Assembly (NCBI RefSeq): GCF_022549675.1
Contig: NZ_JAKZGR010000008.1
Span: 124,001-188,000, forward strand
Length of the DNA stretch: 64,000 nucleotides
DNA from: Belliella kenyensis
GTDB lineage: Bacteria; Bacteroidota; Bacteroidia; Cytophagales; Cyclobacteriaceae
Direction: 5' to 3'
The position numbers and the translations under genes were made by a program. Positions 16,402 through 26,933 of the stretch are shown piece by piece. The notes under the pieces were generated by a model. It worked only from the letters and a program-made list of their open reading frames with translations. It was not told where the DNA came from and ran no database searches. Within the stretch, counting starts at the first letter, position 1; each line of letters begins with the position of its first letter.

Positions 16402-17406
16402 ATGAAAAAAACCTACTATCTCTTCAATCCTGGCAGAATGAGTAGAAAAGACAATACGCTCAAGTTTACTCCTGTAGATGAATCTGGCAAAGAAGGTACG
16501 CCTAAGTATATCCCTATAGAAGGTGTATCAGATTTCTACTGTTTTGGATCATTGGATGCCAACAGTGCGCTTTATAATTTTCTTGGCAAAAACGGGGTTA
16601 GTGTGCACTTTTTCGATTATTACGAGCACTACACTGGAAGCTTTCAATCCAAAGAATACTTGCTCGCTGGCAAAATGCAAATCAACCAAACGCAGCACTA
16701 CCTCCACACTGGTAAGCGTATGGTCATCGCACAGAAATTGATTACTGGAGCAGCATTCAATATGTCCAAAAACCTAAAGTATTACCATAATCGAGGCAAA
16801 GACTTGGAGATTCAGTTGGCGAAAATCGACCTTTATGCCCAAGAAATTGAAAACACCACTACCATCCCTGGGCTGATGGGTATTGAAGGCAATATTCGGC
16901 AGGTATATTATCAAGCTTTTGACATTATAGTCAAGGACCATGCGATGGAAGGCAGAAGCAAGCAGCCTCCAATGAATGAACTCAATGCCTTGATTTCGTT
17001 TGGCAATATGATGTGCTACACGCTATGCTTGGATCAAATTTACCATACCCAATTGAATCCAACGATCAGTTTCTTGCACGAGCCTGGATACAGAAGGTAT
17101 TCTTTAGCATTGGACTTGGCAGAGATTTTCAAGCCGATTTTGGTAGATAGAATTATTTTCAGAGTTCTGAATAAAAAAGAAATCCAATCCAAAGATTTTG
17201 ATTTCCATGTCAACAAAGTGATATTAAAAGAATCTGGCAAAAAAGTTTTCATCCGGGCATTTGAAGAGCGACTCAATGAGACGATCAAACATAGGACGTT
17301 GAACAAACAAGTGAGCTACAAGAGTTTGGTGAAATTAGAATGTTACAAACTCAGTAAGCATCTTTTGGGCATGGAAACTTATCAGCCTTTTAAGATTTGG
17401 TGGTAG
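16402..17406 (+). CDS. cas1: CRISPR integrase Cas1 (type I-B)
   Basis: Cas1 with Cas2 inserts new spacers at the leader end of the array. The 334-residue protein opens with MKKTYYLFNPGRMSRKDNTL, typical of I-B Cas1. Metal-binding residues are visible: Glu in LMGIEGNIRQVYY, His in SFLHEPGYRRYSL, and acidic residues in LALDLAEIFKPILVDR. It is flanked by two small four-helix-bundle genes and by octameric TTGAAnnn tracts. Confidence 0.95.
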   Translation: MKKTYYLFNPGRMSRKDNTLKFTPVDESGKEGTPKYIPIEGVSDFYCFGSLDANSALYNFLGKNGVSVHFFDYYEHYTGSFQSKEYLLAGKMQINQTQHYLHTGKRMVIAQKLITGAAFNMSKNLKYYHNRGKDLEIQLAKIDLYAQEIENTTTIPGLMGIEGNIRQVYYQAFDIIVKDHAMEGRSKQPPMNELNALISFGNMMCYTLCLDQIYHTQLNPTISFLHEPGYRRYSLALDLAEIFKPILVDRIIFRVLNKKEIQSKDFDFHVNKVILKESGKKVFIRAFEERLNETIKHRTLNKQVSYKSLVKLECYKLSKHLLGMETYQPFKIWW

Positions 17407-17408
17407 GG

Positions 17409-17628
17409 GTTGAAGGGTTGAAGGGTTGAAGGGTTGAATAATTGAAGGGTTGAAGGATTGAATAATTGAAGGGTTGAATAATTGAATAATTGAATAATTG
17501 AATAATTGAATAATTGAAGGGTTGAAGGGTTGAAGGGTTGAATGATTGAATAATTGAGTAATTGAATGACTGAAGGGTTGAAGGGATGAAGGGATGAAGG
17601 GATGAAGGGATGAATAATTGAATAATAG
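17409..17628 (+). repeat. Octameric TTGAAnnn tandem-repeat tract after cas1
   Basis: About 27 imperfect 8-bp units alternating mainly between TTGAAGGG and TTGAATAA, starting within a few bases of the cas1 stop. The tract is short-period and likely to vary in copy number. Confidence 0.9.
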
Positions 17629-17659
17629 AACTGAAAATTAATATTATGTTTTTATAGTT

Positions 17660-18052
17660 ATGGAAAAGAGCGGGGATTTAGTTGAGAATAAACGGTTTGA
17701 ATTTATTAAGCAGGTACAAGATCGATCAAAGGTTTTAGCATTGGAGATAATAAAAATATGCGATAATTTACCAAGCAAAAGATCAACATCCGTGATATCA
17801 TATCAAATCATTAAAAGTGCAACTTCACAAGCCGCAAATTACCGTGCAGCATGTAGGGCAAGGTCGGGAGCAGAGTTTTTCAGTAAAATGTCTATTGTAG
17901 TCGAAGAGGCTGATGAAACATGTTTTTGGCTTGAATTGCTATTTGAAGCTCAATTAATTGATATTGATACATTTCAAAAGTTGTTCAAAGAATCTGAAGA
18001 ATTATTGAGTATATTCTCAACCGCAAGAAAAAATGCCAAATTAAATAAATGA
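17660..18052 (+). CDS. Four-helix-bundle protein (S23/Avd-like), copy 2 in the adaptation operon
   Basis: A 130-residue paralogue of the protein at 15948-16316. It shares the core NYRAACRARSGAEFFSKMSI and VEEADETCFWLELLFEAQL. It starts with an ATG at 17660 about 30 bp after an octamer tract and is followed by another tract before cas2. The two copies clearly differ in sequence, so they are not a recent duplication. Function in the CRISPR locus is unknown. Confidence 0.85.
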   Translation: MEKSGDLVENKRFEFIKQVQDRSKVLALEIIKICDNLPSKRSTSVISYQIIKSATSQAANYRAACRARSGAEFFSKMSIVVEEADETCFWLELLFEAQLIDIDTFQKLFKESEELLSIFSTARKNAKLNK

Positions 18053-18290
18053 TAATTGAAGGGTTGAAGGATTGAAGGGTTGAGGGATTGAAGGGTTGAA
18101 GGGTTGAGGGATTGAAGGATTGAGGGATTGAAGGGTTGAAGGGTTGAGGGATTGATGGGTTGAAGGATTGAAGGGTTGATGGGTTGAAGGATTGGATGAT
18201 TCAATAATTCTACAATTCTATAATTCAGTAATTCAATAATTCAATAATTCTATAATTCTATAATTCTATAATTCTATAATTCAATAATTC
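18053..18290 (+). repeat. Octameric tandem-repeat tract between four-helix-bundle gene and cas2
   Basis: TTGAAGGG/TTGAGGGA-type octamers to about 18195, then a change to AATTCTAT/AATTCAAT octamers up to the cas2 start. Any reading frame through it (for example on the minus strand) is only a repeat of NPSILQPI-like octapeptides and is not a gene. Confidence 0.9.
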
Positions 18291-18294
18291 AACC

Positions 18295-18558
18295 ATGTAC
18301 ATCATTTTAGTTTACGATATTGGAGAAAAGAGAGTCGGCAAAATGCTGAAGTTATGTAGGAAATATTTGAATTGGATTCAGAATTCAGTATTTGAAGGAG
18401 AAATTACGGAGGTAAAATATAAAGAACTGGTTATCAATGCAAAAAAGATTATGAAAATCGAAGAAGATAGCTTGATCGTATTCAAGAGTAGAGAAGAAAA
18501 ATGGTTAGACAAAGAAGTAATAGGGCAAGAGAAAAATGAATTAGATACTTTTTTATAG
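18295..18558 (+). CDS. cas2: CRISPR adaptation protein Cas2
   Basis: An 87-residue Cas2 with the ferredoxin fold start MYIILVYDIGEKRVGKMLK (conserved Asp8), NWIQNSVFEGEIT as the second strand region, and a C-terminal EEDSLIVFKS strand. It forms the centre of the Cas1-Cas2 integrase. It is the last cas gene and is followed directly by the leader. Confidence 0.95.
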   Translation: MYIILVYDIGEKRVGKMLKLCRKYLNWIQNSVFEGEITEVKYKELVINAKKIMKIEEDSLIVFKSREEKWLDKEVIGQEKNELDTFL

Positions 18559-18763
18559 TTGTCGAATGACGCTAAAGATTGAGGTCAAAGTTAATTCATG
18601 GACCACAAATAATTTTAACTTACTGGTTATCATTAATTTAATAAGTTGTCGAAACTCAGGTAAAAATGGGTTATTGTCGATCGACGCATTTAGATCTAGA
18701 ATTTCTAAAGAATAAACAACCAAATTGATTAAAAAAGGCTATTTTAGTGTGTCGTTTCAACGG
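18559..18763 (+). promoter_or_regulatory. CRISPR leader
   Basis: This 205-bp region lies between cas2 and the first repeat. It is on the correct side, because repeats end in the crRNA tag ATTGAAAT and the opposite end is degenerate. It contains TTGTCGAATGACGC (18559-18572), TTGTCGA (18646-18652) and TTGTCGATCGACGC (18674-18687), a recurring motif with the palindrome GTCGATCGAC. It also contains TCAGGTAAAAAT (18656-18667), shared exactly with the cas6 upstream region. Confidence 0.8.
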
Positions 18764-21700
18764 CTCTCAATCGCACCATATAGGAATTGAAATTTAACTG
18801 ATAAAATAAATTATAGTGACTTCTACCAGCTCTCAATCGCACCATATAGGAATTGAAATATACTATCGTATTTGCTTGTCTGTAAATAAGTGCAGCTCTC
18901 AATCGCACCATATAGGAATTGAAATATAAACAATATATTCTTGCCCTTCTTTTCTTTCTTGACTCTCAATCGCACCATATAGGAATTGAAATAAGGTAAA
19001 AGGAGATCTACCATGCAAGTACACACAGCTCTCAATCGCACCATATAGGAATTGAAATCTAACACACGTTTGGCTCAATGGCGGGTTTCTCGGTTCTCTC
19101 AATCGCACCATATAGGAATTGAAATAGACCAAGGATGTTGAATACAAAGCAAAATTAGAGGCTCTCAATCGCACCATATAGGAATTGAAATATATCTTAT
19201 GGGATACCCGATCACATACTTAGACTTCTCTCAATCGCACCATATAGGAATTGAAATTTGGTATTTGGCTATATACTGGCTGATAACTTCCTGCCTCTCA
19301 ATCGCACCATATAGGAATTGAAATTTAGCGAGAATTGTATCTATTTATTCAAACCAAGAACTCTCAATCGCACCATATAGGAATTGAAATTCGTAGTACT
19401 TGCATTCAACTATTCCAAATGGATCTCTCTCAATCGCACCATATAGGAATTGAAATTATTCTCTCAATGATGATAAGGAAATTCTTAAAAATTCTCTCAA
19501 TCGCACCATATAGGAATTGAAATAATATAAACTCAATCCAGACACACTTAAAAAAGTCCCTCTCAATCGCACCATATAGGAATTGAAATTAGGATTTCTT
19601 CTTCAAATTCTTGAACCTCTTTTCTTCTCTCAATCGCACCATATAGGAATTGAAATATCATAACCGGTGCAGGTTGCACCTTCTCGAATGGACTCTCAAT
19701 CGCACCATATAGGAATTGAAATAAGGCTCTGGTCTATTTGTGAAATTCAAGGAAAAATCTCTCAATCGCACCATATAGGAATTGAAATTGATTGTCATTT
19801 TTTGGAATTTATCCGTTAAATCTGGCTCTCAATCGCACCATATAGGAATTGAAATTAAAAATCAAGTAAATTCCTTTTTATGTCATTAACACTCTCAATC
19901 GCACCATATAGGAATTGAAATTCCCATAGAAGTCTGTTGGGTACAAAGAAAAAGTGTCTCTCAATCGCACCATATAGGAATTGAAATTTATTTTCAATGC
20001 TGATTCCAATTTTATTGAAAAAGCTCTCAATCGCACCATATAGGAATTGAAATAATTTTGAACGCTAATAAGCGAGTACAAGAGCTTGAACTCTCAATCG
20101 CACCATATAGGAATTGAAATTTTTCAACTATCAACAAAGAATTCCTAGAAACACTCCTCTCAATCGCACCATATAGGAATTGAAATTTCATAAAACATTC
20201 GTTTGAACTCTTTGTAATTGAACTCTCAATCGCACCATATAGGAATTGAAATAATGGATTTAGTTATGATTTCACAGCTAAATTAAAACTCTCAATCGCA
20301 CCATATAGGAATTGAAATCGGTGAAGGATTTACAAACGTCTCTAAGCACATGAACTCTCAATCGCACCATATAGGAATTGAAATAAATTAAATACTATGC
20401 CTGCGGCGAGTATGGTGGAACTCTCAATCGCACCATATAGGAATTGAAATGACAAGTTTCATTCCTCTGGAGCAAATGATTTCGAACTCTCAATCGCACC
20501 ATATAGGAATTGAAATTTTTGAAAATTGCGCCCTTAGATAATTGCAGCATGCTCTCAATCGCACCATATAGGAATTGAAATCAAAAAGTTTATTGATCAA
20601 GTAGTATCTAGATCTACTCTCAATCGCGCCATATAGGAATTGAAATTTCTTGAGCAAGATATCTGTAAATGTTCACACCTAACTCTCAATCGCGCCATAT
20701 AGGAATTGAAATGAGATTCCAGAGGATCATCAGATCCTTGCCTCAGTGCTCTCAATCGCGCCATATAGGAATTGAAATGTGACCGGTAGTAAAGTAGTCC
20801 TTACCGTGGCACATCTCTCAATCGCGCCATATAGGAATTGAAATGTAATTGTGTTTGCTTTGAAGTTTGCGCCTGTTATCTCTCAATCGCGCCATATAGG
20901 AATTGAAATAGGATTACATAATCCTCATCGAAGGCCATTGAGGCTCTCTCAATCGCGCCATATAGGAATTGAAATAGCTGTTTCTGCCCATATTGCCCTT
21001 AGCTCACCAGCCTCTCAATCGCGCCATATAGGAATTGAAATAGTACATTTTCTATACTGATCTTGGCAAGTGGTGCTACTCTCAATCGCGCCATATAGGA
21101 ATTGAAATTACCACTATAATTAGTGTCAGTTGACCGTCTTTCGCTCTCAATCGCGCCATATAGGAATTGAAATGTTGAGAATCCTTTTTCAAATGGCTAC
21201 AGCTGCTCCTCTCAATCGCGCCATATAGGAATTGAAATTTTTTTTAAACAAAAACGCCTTGTTTTTCGATTAAAACTCTCAATCGCGCCATATAGGAATT
21301 GAAATCAAGGAATTTAAAGAAGTTGGTAATTTCTGGATTCCCTCTCAATCGCACCATATAGGAATTGAAATTTGGCAATTTCTTAAGAGGGGATATAAAT
21401 ATAGATTCTCTCAATCGCACCATATAGGAATTGAAATAATCATATACTTCAAATGTGAACTCAAAATCAGATACTCTCAATCGCACCATATAGGAATTGA
21501 AATATAACGACACATACATCAAGGATATTGAAAGAGTCAGCTCTCAATCGCACCATATAGGAATTGAAATGTAACAATGATGTCAATAATACTTGATCAG
21601 GGCTACTCTCAATCGCACCATATAGGAATTGAAATGATCCTACTTAGGAAAATGAAGGATATAGCGATATTCTCTCAATCGCACCATATAGGAATTGAAA

Positions 21701-24700
21701 TACGTGGAGGCTCAAAGCGCACAGCGTAGGAATAGATTCTCTCAATCGCACCATATAGGAATTGAAATTTGCTGTCCCTGACTCGGATGTAGAGTGATGA
21801 TGATCTCTCAATCGCACCATATAGGAATTGAAATTTAAGCCATCTCTTTTATGATTATATACTTTAGACTTCTCTCAATCGCACCATATAGGAATTGAAA
21901 TGAGTATGCAAATAGTCCTTGTTTTGGTCAGAAGATGCTCTCAATCGCACCATATAGGAATTGAAATAATTTAGATCGTCCAATAGACTGTTTGCAAGTC
22001 AAAACTCTCAATCGCACCATATAGGAATTGAAATAAATAGGGGCGAATGGTCCTTTATACTAGAGCCTTCTCTCAATCGCACCATATAGGAATTGAAATT
22101 GATGAAATATGGGATTTGTTGGAAGAACAAAGTGACTCTCAATCGCACCATATAGGAATTGAAATAATGGACACATAAATGGATTCAGCCGTCTTGATTC
22201 TTCTCTCAATCGCACCATATAGGAATTGAAATGAGATCAACGCAGGAATAGGGTTGGAAAGTGAGGTTCTCTCAATCGCACCATATAGGAATTGAAATTA
22301 ATTCAGGAAGGCACTAGAGATGCTGTAATGGCTGACTCTCAATCGCACCATATAGGAATTGAAATAAAGTCACAAGGTTTTAGAAACCTATCCGACATTG
22401 CCTCTCAATCGCACCATATAGGAATTGAAATCAATCGCCAAACCTTCAGGAGAATACTTTGTACCCTCTCTCAATCGCACCATATAGGAATTGAAATCAA
22501 GCTATGGTGTAGGTATATTTGTAGCGTTCTCATCTCTCAATCGCACCATATAGGAATTGAAATAATTAACCTAAAAGGACTGTACGAGGTTAAATCTCCC
22601 TCTCAATCGCACCATATAGGAATTGAAATACGTTATCTTGATCATTGATTGATTTAGGGTCTGGGACTCTCAATCGCACCATATAGGAATTGAAATCATG
22701 TAAGGCACTCTTTGGCGTCTATTCTCCCACGTCTCTCAATCGCACCATATAGGAATTGAAATTGTTTGAGCGTTAAAAAACAACTCTGTTCCATCTACTC
22801 TCAATCGCACCATATAGGAATTGAAATGGAAATGGCTTCCAAACATTCTATCTCCTTTATACTCTCTCAATCGCACCATATAGGAATTGAAATCTTAAAA
22901 GAAATGTATGAGTGCCTTTCTCACGGTGGCTCTCAATCGCACCATATAGGAATTGAAATTAAGCTACACTTACAGACATGAAGAAAATTATTAGCTCTCA
23001 ATCGCACCATATAGGAATTGAAATATTTCTTTCAATTAGTTTTCTGTGTCTTCTTTCTGACTCTCAATCGCACCATATAGGAATTGAAATGGAGCTTCAT
23101 GGGGAAATACCTCAAGGGATCAATATCTCTCAATCGCACCATATAGGAATTGAAATGTGGATGGCTTGCTCTTCTTTATACTGTTCATATGTCTCTCAAT
23201 CGCACCATATAGGAATTGAAATAAAACTGGAAAGAAAGTAAAACAGGAAGACACACAACTCTCAATCGCACCATATAGGAATTGAAATATAGATGATGAA
23301 ATGTATGGTCTAGGAACTGAGTTTTCTCTCAATCGCACCATATAGGAATTGAAATAACTGATCCGCTCGATAGGAAGCAACCAAATCCAAACTCTCAATC
23401 GCACCATATAGGAATTGAAATGAGGGTCAAGGTTGCTGAGGTTGTGCTGCTGAATGCCTCTCAATCGCACCATATAGGAATTGAAATGATAGATATTGAG
23501 TTGGGAGATGGACCAGTACCGCCGCTCTCAATCGCACCATATAGGAATTGAAATATTTGTCCCGAACTCGCAAGATCAGAATAGCTAATACTCTCAATCG
23601 CACCATATAGGAATTGAAATGCGGAAAAGTACGCTAAGGAGCATAAGGATAAACATCTCTCAATCGCACCATATAGGAATTGAAATACACTATTCAGCAT
23701 AGGGGGTTGTATGCAGGTATGGCTCTCAATCGCACCATATAGGAATTGAAATTCCGATCCACCAGAACAGTAGATGATTTCATCTAGCTCTCAATCGCAC
23801 CATATAGGAATTGAAATAGAGAAGCTAATCCTGTAGATCCTGAATTTACTTTGCTCTCAATCGCACCATATAGGAATTGAAATAACATTATCGGTTGTTT
23901 TTGGAATTTCATCAGATACCTCTCAATCGCACCATATAGGAATTGAAATGAAACGAAATTAAGGGTAGGTTTATTGGTTGATGCCTCTCTCAATCGCACC
24001 ATATAGGAATTGAAATAAATTTAAAGGCAGAAAGGTCTACCTTAGACCAAATCTCTCAATCGCACCATATAGGAATTGAAATAGCTCTTCTTGTCGTTGC
24101 TGTGCCTGCTTCCGCTTCTCTCAATCGCACCATATAGGAATTGAAATAGCAAGAAAGAAGGCTTTGCAAGAATTGCCCTCAAAACTCTCAATCGCACCAT
24201 ATAGGAATTGAAATGTCAATGGATCGTCAAATATTAACTATAGAACATCACTCTCAATCGCACCATATAGGAATTGAAATATCATTGACCAGAAAGATAG
24301 TTTATAAGATAGTTCTTCTCTCAATCACACCATATAGGAATTGAAATATGTGATTGTGTTCGTCAATCCGTCTTCTCTCGGTTCTCTCAATCGCACCATA
24401 TAGGAATTGAAATAGTATACTATACAGAAGATTCAAAGAATATAGAAGCCTCTCAATCGCACCATATAGGAATTGAAATAGATTTGGTTTGATTATAAAA
24501 AATGCAACAACATGACTCTCAATCGCACCATATAGGAATTGAAATTTGTCATCAATGTTCAAAGAGATGATTCCGTTATTCTCTCAATCGCACCATATAG
24601 GAATTGAAATTCCTTTGATGCCTTCGAGCTCTGACACAGTGATATCTCTCAATCGCACCATATAGGAATTGAAATAAGACCATCTCTAATGGTTTCTGAC

Positions 24701-25380
24701 ATAGCTTCTTGCTCTCAATCGCACCATATAGGAATTGAAATATTAAGCTTGATCCCCTACCTGAAATTTCTTGACTCCTCTCAATCGCACCATATAGGAA
24801 TTGAAATAATTTTAGGCTTATAGCCTTCTATGATTGTGTCTCTCTCTCAATCGCACCATATAGGAATTGAAATGCTTGGACCATGGAGATGTCCAGCATG
24901 GCTCAAAATCTCTCAATCGCACCATATAGGAATTGAAATGCATGGCTCAAGATCATGAATTAGCCAAATCAGCTACTCTTAATCGCACCATATAGGAATT
25001 GAAATAATGAAAAGATAGCCCTATTCTGCCGAATATATGAACTCTCAATCGCACCATATAGGAATTGAAATAAAACAAAGAATTCAGCAAGTGGATTTTT
25101 CCTTTTACTCTCAATCGCACCATATAGGAATTGAAATTCATAGACATTATCAATCAATTAAAACCAATCAATTCTCTCAATCGCACCATATAGGAATTGA
25201 AATACGCCAAAAGATAAGCCATTTGGCGCTTGGTAAGAACTCTCAATCGCACCATATAGGAATTGAAATAAAGGTCTATTAAAACCAGTATTTTTTGAAA
25301 ATACGCTCTCAATCGCACCATATAGGAATTGAAAGATCTTCTCCCTCGGTCGGTCAGATGCTTCGCAAAGGCTCTCAATC
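18764..25380 (+). CRISPR. Type I-B CRISPR array, 100 full repeats plus one truncated
   Basis: The 30-bp repeat begins CTCTCAATCGCACC and ends TATAGGAATTGAAAT; unit length is 65-67 bp with 35-37-bp spacers. I counted 100 full repeats (first 18764-18793, last 25306-25335) and a truncated one (CTCTCAATC, 25372-25380), giving 100 spacers. Repeats 29-39 (20617-21305) carry G instead of A at repeat position 12. Repeat 85 (24318) has A at position 10, repeat 95 (24976) has T at position 5, and repeat 100 ends in G. The distal decay and tag orientation place the leader at the left, next to cas2. Spacers 93 and 94 overlap in sequence. Confidence 0.98.
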
Positions 25381-25496
25381 ATTCAATCTAGAAACACCTT
25401 ATTCAACTCTCCTAAATAACATCAAGTATGTTTCCTAACAATTTTTGCTGATGAACAAGTTGATATTTTTTATGCTATCATGTTTGCTCGCACCGA

Positions 25497-25775
25497 TTAG
25501 CCTCCAGAAATATTACAGTCCAAATCCCGCCATTGCTTCACGGCTTCTTCTACTCCCTGTACTCCTGCACAGCCATCTAGTTTATTGAGTAGACGGATGG
25601 CTGATTGTCTGACAGCATTGCAGTTGAAAGAATTTGTGTTTTCTATAAATAAATTGAGCTTGGCTTCAAAATCATCATACTCCCTTTGATACTCGCAATT
25701 TCCTGGTTTGTCATCATCAGCACAAGCACCAAACAGCAATAAGAAAGTCAATAGTGAAATGTATTTTTTCATCAT
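25497..25775 (-). CDS. Small lipoprotein of unknown function
   Basis: A 92-residue protein with a lipobox signal (KKYISLLTFLLLFGAC). The mature part has four further cysteines and helical character (EYQREYDDFEAKLNLFIENT) and resembles other small Bacteroidota lipoproteins of unknown role. Its start overlaps the end of the upstream lipoprotein gene by 4 bp, so the two are translationally coupled. Confidence 0.7.
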   Translation of the reverse strand: MMKKYISLLTFLLLFGACADDDKPGNCEYQREYDDFEAKLNLFIENTNSFNCNAVRQSAIRLLNKLDGCAGVQGVEEAVKQWRDLDCNISGG

Positions 25776-26764
25776 TTGTAGGCTTTTAAAATTATGGTGT
25801 TTTCATGAAATTTATCTTCATAATCATTATACCACTTTTCAAGAAGAACGAATCGGGTCTCTACCAACTCCAAAATCCTCAACTCATAGTGGATATCATC
25901 ACTTTCCCAATGCCATTGATTGTAATCATAACTAGTCACTAGTTGTGTTGATTCGCTTACACCCCAATTCCAGTTTGTGATATCAAATATTTTTATTTGA
26001 CCATTTAGAATATGTCCCGAAAACAAGGTGCCTGATGGAGTAAATCTAAGTATCAGACCCTCCGGGTAAAAAGTTTCTTTGATTTCCCAATTTTCATCAT
26101 AAATGCTAACTCCATTTTCTTTTAAATCTCTTAGTTCTTCCCTGCCATATTCGTTTTCATCGCTGAGCTCCCAAATTTTTGAAATCACCGCTCTCTTTTC
26201 TGCCTGATCCAGCAAGCCTCTCTTCTCTCCTTCCAAACTGTATGAAGTATTTGATGCTTTTATTTTCAAGTCAAACTTGACCTTTTCACCATTGATCTCT
26301 TGAATGATCAACTCTCCAAATTCTCCCAATATTATTTTTTTGTTTTCTACATCGAATTGAAACTTTCCATACTCCAAATCCCACTTTGAGCTGACCAATA
26401 CTTTTGGATCATTAAAGATAAAGGTAGTATCAGCAAGAAATTCTATAAAACCCTGATAATCATCCATCAACCTAGCACCCGTATGATTCAAAAGGTAGTC
26501 AACCCCTTCCGATCTTTTACCCAACTTGGGCCCCATTCTTCCACTGCTTTTAGCACTTTCACCGTAGATCCACTTACCCTGGAGTTGAGCAAAAAATTCT
26601 GGATTTTGGTCTATGGGTGGATTGACAACTTCTTCTGGTGCTTTATCTTCATTTTTTGGATTATCGGGCTCTGCCGATTCGGAACAAGACACCAAAATGA
26701 GCGCAATTAAAAATATAAATGACAGCTGAACTGGATAAGCAGGCTTTCTAAGAGAGATTTTCAT
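25772..26764 (-). CDS. Lipoprotein of unknown function
   Basis: A 330-residue lipoprotein (signal ending SFIFLIALILVSCSES). The rest is beta-rich with repeated blocks such as SSKWDLEYGKFQFDVENKKI and SGTLFSGHILNGQIKIFDI, similar to lipocalin-like lipoproteins of the phylum, but no definite family was recognised. It is the first gene of a two-gene minus-strand unit. Confidence 0.7.
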   Translation of the reverse strand: MKISLRKPAYPVQLSFIFLIALILVSCSESAEPDNPKNEDKAPEEVVNPPIDQNPEFFAQLQGKWIYGESAKSSGRMGPKLGKRSEGVDYLLNHTGARLMDDYQGFIEFLADTTFIFNDPKVLVSSKWDLEYGKFQFDVENKKIILGEFGELIIQEINGEKVKFDLKIKASNTSYSLEGEKRGLLDQAEKRAVISKIWELSDENEYGREELRDLKENGVSIYDENWEIKETFYPEGLILRFTPSGTLFSGHILNGQIKIFDITNWNWGVSESTQLVTSYDYNQWHWESDDIHYELRILELVETRFVLLEKWYNDYEDKFHENTIILKAYK

Positions 26765-26933
26765 GATTTTTAAGATTTAATCAGTTGCATAAAATGATTC
26801 AAAATTCATTTTAACAGTTATGTAATGCAAATTAAATTATTTAAAGATAACATAGAATCACTAGTATTGGTGATTTTTTTAAAAAAATTTCAGTATAGGT
26901 TTGTGTTTAAACTCAACCAAAAAATCTAAACTT

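Noticed and set aside
17974-18204. Minus-strand frame of NPSILQPI-like octapeptides
   Set aside because: It is only the translation of the octameric DNA tract.
18823-25382. Many 60-118-codon frames with repeating peptides such as SQSHHIGIEI or FNSYMVRLR
   Set aside because: They are translations of the CRISPR repeats and spacers in different frames and have no coding signal.
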